Shown: piece by piece, positions 16,299 to 22,701 of the stretch | Numbering within the stretch: position 1 is the stretch's first letter | How the letters are laid out: each line of letters begins with the position of its first letter | Source of the DNA: JALUUH01 sp964636675 | Lineage (GTDB): Bacteria; Pseudomonadota; Gammaproteobacteria; S012-40 | Length of the DNA stretch: 22,701 nt | NCBI GenBank assembly: GCA_964636675.1 | Contig: CAZWUO010000038.1 | Span: 1 to 22,701 of the forward strand | Direction: 5' to 3' | Program-made: the position numbers and the translations under genes | Notes under the pieces: generated by a model | What the model was told of the DNA's origin: nothing | Seen by the model: only the letters and a program-made list of their open reading frames with translations | The model's database searches: none

Positions 16299-16497
16299 TA
16301 TTACCTCCTAAAGGTTTCTAAAATCAGTTTTAATTTTTATCTGGTGTCATTATCGGACATAGATATTTCCCATGATTTTCCAAAACATTACCATCTAGTA
16401 ATATTTCTATTAAAACGGGAAAAATACGTGAAATGATTAAAACTAAAGGCTAAACTTAGCTTCACCTGGAGAATGACAACCCGAGCTTAGTATTACA
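16299..16497. promoter_or_regulatory. Divergent promoter region, cytochrome b and two-component system
   Basis: This 199-base AT-rich gap must hold promoters for both directions. A pair of similar half-sites, CTAAAGG and CTAAACT, spaced seven bases apart at about 16443-16456, has the direct-repeat form OmpR-family regulators use, so autoregulation is conceivable. No confident -35/-10 pair was found. Confidence 0.4.
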
Positions 16498-17175
16498 ATG
16501 CACATATTAGTTATAGAAGATGATATCGAAGCAGCCTCATACATGATAAAGGGGCTCACGGAAAGTGGTCATTTAGTTGACCACGCTGCTGATGGAAAAA
16601 CCGGGCTGGGTCAAGCTTTGACTGCTGATTATGAGCTTATGATCATTGATCGCATGCTCCCAGAGCGTGACGGTTTATCAATAATTGGAGCGTTACGCGC
16701 GGCTAATATTGATACCCCTGTACTCATATTGAGCGCTCTCGGCGAAGTCGATGACAGAGTAGAAGGACTACGTGCAGGTGGCGACGATTACCTCACCAAG
16801 CCTTTTGCTTTCTCTGAGTTGCTCGCTCGCATTGAGGCATTATCCCGACGCAAACAACCGCAACAAATAAGCAATAAACTGAAACTTGCAGATCTGGAAA
16901 TAGATTTACGCAGACACAAAGTCACAAGAGCAGGAAAAAATATTGCATTGCAACCACGGGAATTTCGACTACTCGAATATTTAATGCGCCATGCAGGACA
17001 AGTACTTTCAAGGACGATGTTATTAGAACAGGTTTGGGATTATAATTTTGACCCGCAAACTAATGTTATCGACGTTCATATAAGTCGTTTAAGAACTAAA
17101 ATAGATAAAGACTTCGACACCCCCCTTCTCCATACAATTCGCGGTGCAGGATACAGCTTACGTGAAACTGTTTGA
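16498..17175 (+). CDS. OmpR/PhoB-family response regulator (QseB/PmrA-like)
   Basis: A 225-residue response regulator. The receiver domain has the acidic pocket IEDD (residues 6-9), phospho-acceptor D51 in IIDRMLPERDG, the switch Ser79 and K101 in LTKPFAF, all intact. The C-terminal winged-helix domain (about 125-222) has LQPREFRLLEYLMRHAGQVLSR, the recognition-helix region TNVIDVHISRLRTKID and IRGAGYSL. The histidine kinase gene overlaps its end, so the two are translated together. The ribosome-binding site is weak. The divergent cytochrome b gene is the most obvious candidate target; the signal sensed is not visible from the sequence. Confidence 0.94.
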   Translation: MHILVIEDDIEAASYMIKGLTESGHLVDHAADGKTGLGQALTADYELMIIDRMLPERDGLSIIGALRAANIDTPVLILSALGEVDDRVEGLRAGGDDYLTKPFAFSELLARIEALSRRKQPQQISNKLKLADLEIDLRRHKVTRAGKNIALQPREFRLLEYLMRHAGQVLSRTMLLEQVWDYNFDPQTNVIDVHISRLRTKIDKDFDTPLLHTIRGAGYSLRETV

Positions 17176-18526
17176 TACATCTGCGTTTCGTATTGCAATT
17201 CAATTTGCCAGCATATTTACGGTAATCGTTTCCGTTGCATTGGGCTCTGTTTATGTTATCACCTTTAATGAAATCAAACAGCAGGTTGATCGTGAACTGA
17301 TTCACGAGCTAGAAGAGCTAAAATCACATTACAAAAAGTATAATACTGACTCTCTAATAAAACATATTGATCTAAGGCTACAATATGGTAAACATTTGCA
17401 TCACTATTATGCATTGACTGATGAAAATTTTAGCCTTCTTTCCGGCAGTAACTTTCTCGTTCCATACATTATGGAAATTCCTTTCGAAGAAGAAAAAATC
17501 AGCTTTACAGATGCATTCGAAGTACTCCATGGAAAAGATGACGATAATGATCTCCGCATGGCAACGATTCATTTAGATAATAAACTCTATCTAATTTCAG
17601 CACAATCTAATAGCTCGATTGAAGAACTGCAAGAACATACATTGACAGCCATCATTATTGCAATCATTGTTACTCTCTCATCTGCATTTATCATCGGTTT
17701 ATATATGAGCCGACAAACTCTTGACAAAATAAATGCGATCAATACAGGACTTGAAAAGTCCATCGCCAACAATTTTAAATATTCGCTGCCGGTTCCTAAA
17801 AGGGAAGACGAATTCCAGACCCTTATCTTAAAATTAAATTTAATGTTGGCGAGGATAAAAGAACTCATTACTGGAATGCGCCAGGTTACCGACAATATTG
17901 CCCACGATTTGCGTAACCCACTAACACGATTAAAAAACCGATTAGAGGTAACCCTATTACAACCCAGAGCTGAAAATGAATATCAGCAAGCAATGGAAAA
18001 AGCAATTGAAGATGGCAATGAACTAATAAAAACATTTAATTCTTTATTGAGCATAGCGCAGGCTGAAGCTGGCGTTAGAAGAGATAATTGGCAATCTATA
18101 GATTTATCAGAACTAATCGACGACATCGCCGACTTATACCGTATAGTCGCAGAAGAACATGGATTGATGCTCGATTGGGAGAAAAAAGAAACTATAGAAA
18201 TCACAGGAAACCGACAGCTACTCGCGCAAACGCTTAGCAATTTGCTCGAAAATTCGATCAAATATTCTCACCCAAGTGGAAAAATATCACTACTGCTCTA
18301 TCGTGAAGACAAACATCCCGTCATTGAGGTCAGTGATACAGGCCCTGGAATTCCAGAACAATACAGGGAAAAAGTCCTGGCCAGATTTCAACGCTTAGAT
18401 AACTCACGCTCTACCTCAGGGAGTGGATTAGGCTTAAGCTTAGTTAATGCAGTCGCCAAACTACACTCTGCAAAACTCACACTACTGGACAACAAACCTG
18501 GGTTACGCGTAAAAATAATATTCTAG
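17162..18526 (+). CDS. Membrane sensor histidine kinase
   Basis: A 454-residue kinase that should phosphorylate the response regulator encoded just upstream. TM1 is at about residues 12-34, followed by a periplasmic loop of about 120 residues rich in His, Glu and Asp, then TM2 (LTAIIIAIIVTLSSAFIIGLY) and a HAMP-like linker. The phospho-acceptor is H248 in NIAHDLRNPLTRLKNRLE. The ATPase domain has the N-box NLLENSIKYSH, DTGPGIP and GSGLGLSLVNAV. I start at the GTG at 17162, preceded by AGGA ten bases upstream and overlapping the regulator's stop by 14 bases; a GTG at 17144 would add six residues but lacks a ribosome-binding site. The loop contains HLHHYYAL and a run of acidic residues (GKDDDND), so metal sensing is possible. 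Confidence 0.93.
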   Translation: MKLFDTSAFRIAIQFASIFTVIVSVALGSVYVITFNEIKQQVDRELIHELEELKSHYKKYNTDSLIKHIDLRLQYGKHLHHYYALTDENFSLLSGSNFLVPYIMEIPFEEEKISFTDAFEVLHGKDDDNDLRMATIHLDNKLYLISAQSNSSIEELQEHTLTAIIIAIIVTLSSAFIIGLYMSRQTLDKINAINTGLEKSIANNFKYSLPVPKREDEFQTLILKLNLMLARIKELITGMRQVTDNIAHDLRNPLTRLKNRLEVTLLQPRAENEYQQAMEKAIEDGNELIKTFNSLLSIAQAEAGVRRDNWQSIDLSELIDDIADLYRIVAEEHGLMLDWEKKETIEITGNRQLLAQTLSNLLENSIKYSHPSGKISLLLYREDKHPVIEVSDTGPGIPEQYREKVLARFQRLDNSRSTSGSGLGLSLVNAVAKLHSAKLTLLDNKPGLRVKIIF

Positions 18527-18594
18527 GAAAATCATTGGTATCCCGTCCCTCATTCTTCTACATATTAACACTTACTATTCTATCCAACGATATC

Positions 18595-18837
18595 TTAAAC
18601 CTAGATTCCTCAGTTGAGAGCTATGATGCATCGTTAAGCGATTGATGAGAAAACGCATGAGCTTGTTTTTCGAATTGACTCAGAGGACGAGTGCGCCACT
18701 CCATGAATAGTACGCTTTTAGCGTGAATAGCGTCATTGCGAATCGTTGCAATACAAACTATTCAGCCTCATCGCGTCTTGCTGTTCACGCTTAAAAAAGT
18801 ATTCTGTATGCCGTTCAACTGCAGATTCTAGGTTAAA
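18595..18837. repeat. 243-bp imperfect palindrome with terminal inverted repeats, MITE-like
   Basis: The ends are 23-base inverted repeats matching at 19 of 23 positions: AACCTAGATTCCTCAGTTGA on the left and, reverse-complemented, AACCTAGAATCTGCAGTTGA on the right. Inside is a second pair of arms, about 18705-18727 against 18783-18805, sharing TAGCGTGAA/TTCACGCTTA. There is no coding potential. It sits between the kinase gene and the chemoreceptor gene. It differs in sequence from the 189-bp repeat at 11081-11269, so two repeat families are present. Its right end overlaps the -35 of a candidate FliA promoter. Confidence 0.75.
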
Positions 18838-18860
18838 GATTTTCACATTCAGGTCGACAC
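18834..18860 (+). promoter_or_regulatory. Candidate sigma-28 (FliA) promoter of the chemoreceptor gene
   Basis: TAAAGATT, an 11-base spacer and GTCGACAC compare with the FliA consensus TAAAGTTT-N11-GCCGATAA at 7/8 and 5/8 positions. It is 73 bases upstream of a methyl-accepting chemotaxis gene, the class of gene usually under FliA control. The first four bases lie within the terminal repeat of the palindromic element. Confidence 0.5.
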
Positions 18861-18933
18861 TGTTTGTCTAGCAGAGTACGTTCGTTAAAACACATCACAC
18901 AAAACACCTAACGGCCTTCTTAAGGGAGAGAGA

Positions 18934-20568
18934 ATGAATAACTACTCTATACAGGCTAAATTTAAGTTTCTAATAACATGTGTAGCATTGAGCTTTATCG
19001 CTGTTTATGTGTTCACCATGAGTAACGTTATTCCGTTAAAAACGAACTGGGATAAATATCAGAATAACGTTGCAAAGCGCCAATCTCTGTTGATGAAAAT
19101 TAAATCGGAATTCGGTTATGGTGGAGCCATACATCATTTTAAGAACTATGTATTAAGAGGCACCCCCAAGTATTTCAATGAAATTAATGCACGCCAACAA
19201 CGCGTAATCGAAGCCATTAATGAATATCAACGCATTGATGGCGTAGCAACCGAAGAGATTGCCGCACTCGGGATAATACAAACCGTTATCGATCAATATC
19301 GCGCAGCTACTAGTGAAGTGAAATCAGCACATAAACGAGGGTTAGACCCCAGAAAAATTGATCAATTAGTCAAAATTAATGACAGCCCAGCGTTAGAAGC
19401 TTTTGCACAATTAAATCGTAAATATGTTGATTTAACAATGGCCAATACCACAAGCATTAATAACAAAATCAACGGCCTTGATACGTTATTATTAATAGGG
19501 AGTACCTTAGCCTTGGTTTTTTTGTCTTTTATCGTGTGGCTAACGGGCAACTCAATAAGTCAACGCTTGCGTAGAATGAATGCATTGCTTGATGATATTT
19601 CGCATGGGCAAGGAAATTTGTCCGCCCACCTAGAGATTGAAGGGAAAGATGAATTTGCTAGTTTAGCCACAAGTTTTAACCGATTTTTAGATACTATTCA
19701 TGGAATTGTTTGCGAGGTTAGAAAGGCATCAGATAAACTCGTCAACTCCGCCGAGAAAATGACTATCGTAACTGAACGCACCATCCAAGGCGTAGAAAAA
19801 CAACAATCGGAGAGTGCGCAAACCGCAACCGCGATTAACCAAATGTCCGCAACCGTACAAGAAGTAGCGGCAAGCGCACATACAGCATCAGAGGCAACAC
19901 AACGCGCGGATGAAGAAACAAATATTGGTAATAGAGTCGTACTTGACTCGGTCATCGAAATTGAAGCGCTGGCGCTTGAAGTTGCAAAAGCCAGCGAAGT
20001 TATTGCTAAATTAGAAACCAAAAGCGATGAAATAGGTTCAGTATTGGAAGTCATCAAGGGTATCGCAGAGCAAACTAATTTACTCGCGTTGAATGCAGCT
20101 ATTGAGGCGGCACGTGCGGGAGAGCAAGGTCGTGGATTTGCGGTTGTTGCAGATGAGGTACGCACCCTAGCACAGCGTACCCAAGATGCGACTTTAGAAA
20201 TTCAGCGAATTATTGAGACATTGCAAAGCGGTATCCACGATGCATCAGCCACAATGTCAATCGGGCATAGCAAAGCACAAGCAAGTGTTGATATTGCTAA
20301 ATCAGCGGGTAACTCGCTACAAGTTATAACCAATACCATTAATACTATCACCGACATGAATGCACAGATTGCAAGCGCTACCGAAGAGCAAACAGCCGTC
20401 GCAAATGAAGTCAATAACAGCATTCATCTTATTCATAACGTCACCAATCAATCGTTAGAAGATGCATCCAAAACCATGGAATTAAGCCAAGAACTAAAAG
20501 TGCTTTCACATGATCTCAATGGCTTGATAGGCCAATTTAAAACGAAGGAAATTCTGACTAATTCATGA
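18934..20568 (+). CDS. Methyl-accepting chemotaxis protein
   Basis: A 544-residue transmembrane chemoreceptor. TM1 is at about residues 11-31 and TM2 at about 185-205, enclosing a helical periplasmic sensor of about 155 residues that contains EFGYGGAIHHFKNYVLRG, a motif I recognise from many receptors and cyclases but whose ligand is unknown to me. A HAMP domain follows (about 205-262), then a long signalling coiled coil with the conserved hairpin tip, GIAEQTNLLALNAAIEAARAGE followed by GRGFAVVADEVRTLAQRT, which contacts CheA and CheW. No C-terminal CheR-tethering pentapeptide is present. AGGGAGAG just before the ATG is a strong ribosome-binding site, and a FliA-like promoter lies 73 bases upstream. 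No che genes are in the window, so it is an orphan receptor gene. Confidence 0.95.
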   Translation: MNNYSIQAKFKFLITCVALSFIAVYVFTMSNVIPLKTNWDKYQNNVAKRQSLLMKIKSEFGYGGAIHHFKNYVLRGTPKYFNEINARQQRVIEAINEYQRIDGVATEEIAALGIIQTVIDQYRAATSEVKSAHKRGLDPRKIDQLVKINDSPALEAFAQLNRKYVDLTMANTTSINNKINGLDTLLLIGSTLALVFLSFIVWLTGNSISQRLRRMNALLDDISHGQGNLSAHLEIEGKDEFASLATSFNRFLDTIHGIVCEVRKASDKLVNSAEKMTIVTERTIQGVEKQQSESAQTATAINQMSATVQEVAASAHTASEATQRADEETNIGNRVVLDSVIEIEALALEVAKASEVIAKLETKSDEIGSVLEVIKGIAEQTNLLALNAAIEAARAGEQGRGFAVVADEVRTLAQRTQDATLEIQRIIETLQSGIHDASATMSIGHSKAQASVDIAKSAGNSLQVITNTINTITDMNAQIASATEEQTAVANEVNNSIHLIHNVTNQSLEDASKTMELSQELKVLSHDLNGLIGQFKTKEILTNS

Positions 20569-20673
20569 ATGGATAAGAGCTTCCTTAAATATCTTGGAAT
20601 TTAGGTTTTATTTAAACCACTAGCAAACGAGGCGTCAAATCAAGCTGCAGCCAATGCAGTTAAATTTCTAAAC

Positions 20674-22263
20674 TCACAATCGAAACTGAGCAAATACCAT
20701 ATACATGCTCTTTCCTCCACCCATATTTCCACCTAACGTGACAGTACCCGCCGCAAAATCTTTCGTATAGATATCGAAGATATAATTATCATCCGAGACA
20801 ACGAGCGTTGTGCCCGTTGCTGTCCAGTCGCTTAACCAAGTGGGTAAGTTCGCAATACGTCTATCATATGCAACATACACGGTTCCGTTTAAACTAAGAT
20901 CAAAGGACAAAAAACTATCTCCGGTAGAGTTTTTATCATTATTTTTTGTGCGAATGAATCTTGAACCCTCATATTCGCTTGGCACAGATAAAATGGTGTA
21001 AGCTCTATCTATATACATTGCAATACCAGTCTCCAATGTATCGAGTTGATAACCTAGATTTATCAGATTCGTGATTTCAAAACCAGGTTCTGGAGTGGGA
21101 GTGGGTTCAGGTTCAGGTTCAGGTTCAGGTTCAGGCGTGTTACCCATAATACTTTCATATACGAAATCATTCGCATTTTTTAGTTGTGAGGGAGTAGCGA
21201 CGATGACTTGTTGCATTGCAGCTGCGAGTATAGTCGCTGAGTCGCTTTGAAAATAAGCTTTTGTTTCACTGCTTTTCATGCCGTGACTAAGCAATGCTAG
21301 ATCACTTATAATTGCATCAATATCACTGTTATTGGTAACTAATTTTAATGCTTCTAATGTCATCTTCACGTGTGATAACTCGGCTTTCGTCAGCAATACA
21401 TTTCCGGTGGTAGCCCATGAAGGTGCAGCGGGCATAGCAATTTTTATAGCATCGTTTAGTGCTTGTGTTGCATCAATGCCTTTCACCTTAAGCTCGTTGT
21501 GAATTGATTCTATAATTATTTGCGCACTGACTAGGCTAAAAATAGCTGAAGCCTCGGGTAAAATGGGTGCTGAACTCTTACCGTCAATAACGCCATCCGC
21601 TAAATCTGCGGATATGTTGTCGATAATATCTAGAATCTCAAGATTGACCCCCTTTGCAATCAAGATCTCGCTAGTTCTTCTCAATGTTTCGGTTAAAGAT
21701 TTAGACGACTTTACAAAAATCGCAACATTAGCTGAGCTAACGGCAGTCGATATTGGGTCTGGAATAAGGATTCTATTCAGACCAAAACTTAAATTTTTCG
21801 ACAAATAATTATCTGCCATAAACAAGTTTTCTTTAGTAATTCCTCCAGCCATATATCTGGCCGTGTTAACCACAAGCGTACTAAAGGGATTAAGATTAAC
21901 AACCGTAGTATTTGCATCATAAATCACAGAACTTAAGTTGAAGTCTGGTATGCTGTAAGTAACAACATCAATACCACCACGAGTTTCTAGTATTACAGGA
22001 AATGTTTTAGGTGTTAGCAAGGACAAATCATAATTTGCGTTGTCATCGCTTTGGGTTTCTCCCAGAAAAAGTCCATTTAAATTTTCAGCTCTAATGTTTG
22101 CATTGATAATTGGCCCATCGCCCACACTCCCAGATACCTCCATAACAGATTGAATATCTATTTGTTCTTGATATTCTCTTATCGCTTCACAACCTAGGAG
22201 TATCGTAGATAAGGTAACACTTACAATAAGTGGCACAGTTTTTTTTAGTTTTATCATGTTCAT
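20674..22263 (-). CDS. Large lipoprotein with Pro-Glu linker and C-terminal beta domain
   Basis: A 529-residue lipoprotein. The signal ends STILLGC, so Cys25 is the lipidated residue. The N-terminal section has an Ig/carboxypeptidase-regulatory-like beta unit (SGSVGDGPIINANI), then a mainly helical region to about residue 370. A flexible EPEPEPEPEPTPTPEP linker leads to a C-terminal domain of about 135 residues beginning near LGYQLDTLETGIAMYIDRAY and including FLSFDLSLNGTVYVAYDRRI, LPTWLSDWTATG and AGTVTLGGN. That domain type is one I associate with the C-termini of secreted polysaccharide-active and adhesive proteins; no catalytic module is visible here. It is convergent with the chemoreceptor gene. 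Role unknown; outer-surface binding is my inference. A second ATG two codons in is an equally possible start. Confidence 0.82.
   Translation of the reverse strand: MNMIKLKKTVPLIVSVTLSTILLGCEAIREYQEQIDIQSVMEVSGSVGDGPIINANIRAENLNGLFLGETQSDDNANYDLSLLTPKTFPVILETRGGIDVVTYSIPDFNLSSVIYDANTTVVNLNPFSTLVVNTARYMAGGITKENLFMADNYLSKNLSFGLNRILIPDPISTAVSSANVAIFVKSSKSLTETLRRTSEILIAKGVNLEILDIIDNISADLADGVIDGKSSAPILPEASAIFSLVSAQIIIESIHNELKVKGIDATQALNDAIKIAMPAAPSWATTGNVLLTKAELSHVKMTLEALKLVTNNSDIDAIISDLALLSHGMKSSETKAYFQSDSATILAAAMQQVIVATPSQLKNANDFVYESIMGNTPEPEPEPEPEPTPTPEPGFEITNLINLGYQLDTLETGIAMYIDRAYTILSVPSEYEGSRFIRTKNNDKNSTGDSFLSFDLSLNGTVYVAYDRRIANLPTWLSDWTATGTTLVVSDDNYIFDIYTKDFAAGTVTLGGNMGGGKSMYMVFAQFRL
21104..21133 (-). 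repeat. Five tandem GGTTCA hexamers encoding the Pro-Glu linker
   Basis: Five perfect 6-base units in frame, each encoding one Pro-Glu pair on the minus strand. Unit gain or loss would change linker length without a frameshift. Confidence 0.9.
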
Positions 22264-22502
22264 AATTTGCCAACCTCGAAGTCCGCTGGGGTTATATTTT
22301 TGGCTTGGTTTACTTATAGATTCTTTTGCAAGGATAGAGCAAAAATTGAGCCATTTAATGTTTTTTGATTAAATCAGTATGTTACATTTTAAAAACACAT
22401 TACCCTTTTGTCATGTGTTATTAAAAAAAGTAGGGGCTGTCTCATATAGGTGACAAGCTCTTGTTGGTGATTATCCCTCGTTAGCGATAGTAGCTGACCT
22501 AA

Positions 22503-22610
22503 TGCCCCCAATTTGATTTCACAAATGAGAAGACAGTTGCAAAATTTCTGCGTAATAAGAAGAAAGGTGGGAGAGGCCGGGCAATCGTGCTTAAAACTAA
22601 CCGTTATTAA
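22503..22610 (+). pseudogene. Possible decayed gene fragment
   Basis: A 35-codon open stretch without a start codon reads FDFTNEKTVAKFLRNKKKGG and ends RAIVLKTNRY before a stop. The basic, Gly-Arg-rich C-terminus looks like real protein rather than noise, perhaps the end of a transposase or other DNA-binding protein. About 70 bases upstream, GGGGCTGTCTCATA resembles the ends of some insertion sequences. No family can be assigned. Confidence 0.25.
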
Positions 22611-22633
22611 ATAAAACCAATATTTTGAGTGAT

Positions 22634-22701
22634 AAGGAGGGATAAACGTAGCGCATCCACCTTCTGTCCTTAGAAGGGTAAGACGGTGGATGCGTTTCAC
22701 T
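22634..22701. repeat. REP-like palindromic repeat
   Basis: GGAGGGATAAACGTAGCGCATCCACC followed, after a short spacer, by GGTGGATGCGTTTCAC forms a hairpin with a perfect 10-bp stem (CGCATCCACC/GGTGGATGCG). The 'GGATAA-CGTAGCGCATCCACC' pattern matches a repetitive extragenic palindrome type common in proteobacteria. It may continue beyond the window. Confidence 0.65.

Noticed and set aside
20569..20673. Short stems (GGTTT/AAACC and CTGCA/TGCAG) between the convergent chemoreceptor and lipoprotein genes
   Set aside because: Five-bp stems without a T-run are too weak to call a terminator.
22389..22700. 103-codon minus-strand open frame at the right edge
   Set aside because: It crosses the REP-like hairpin and the IS-like sequence, has no ribosome-binding site and reads as low-plausibility protein; the opposite strand holds a more protein-like fragment.

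Overview
The window looks like the chromosome of an AT-rich gammaproteobacterium. The evidence is the order relA-mazG-hrpA, a monofunctional RelA with the EXDD signature, an HrpA of full proteobacterial length, and a GGDEF/EAL protein and chemoreceptor of the usual gammaproteobacterial kind. I cannot name the genus from sequence alone. No tRNA, rRNA, CRISPR array or intact insertion sequence is visible.

Layout. (1) Positions 1-6461 hold a tightly spaced plus-strand housekeeping set: the 3' part of relA (ppGpp synthesis), mazG (NTP pyrophosphohydrolase) and hrpA (DEAH helicase). (2) Positions 6663-11002 hold a PAS-GGDEF-EAL c-di-GMP protein, a secreted serine-beta-lactamase-fold protein whose catalytic Lys and Tyr positions are substituted, and a small rhodanese lipoprotein. 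A 189-bp palindromic repeat then separates the rhodanese from the convergent gene beyond it. (3) Positions 11311-18526 are an accessory redox block: a di-heme MauG/CcpA-type peroxidase and an unknown secreted protein on the minus strand; a 1.07-kb non-coding stretch; a His/Trp-rich secreted protein on the plus strand; a cytochrome b561-type membrane protein followed by a broken DUF5666-like remnant on the minus strand; and, divergent from the cytochrome, an OmpR-type two-component system. (4) Positions 18527-18933 hold a second, 243-bp palindromic repeat and a FliA-like promoter leading into a methyl-accepting chemotaxis protein. (5) Positions 20674-22263 encode a large lipoprotein with a Pro-Glu linker and a C-terminal domain resembling those of secreted polysaccharide-active proteins. 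The right edge (22430-22701) looks like repeat and decayed mobile DNA.

The best candidate for something undescribed is block 3. All three of its secreted proteins (di-heme enzyme, unknown partner, His-rich protein) have signal peptides predicted to leave a histidine as the first mature residue, two of them beginning His-Glu-Lys. A free N-terminal His is the ligand of copper 'histidine brace' and CopC-like sites. With a di-heme oxidase, a membrane b-type cytochrome and a two-component system alongside, a periplasmic metal/redox system is a reasonable but unproven inference.
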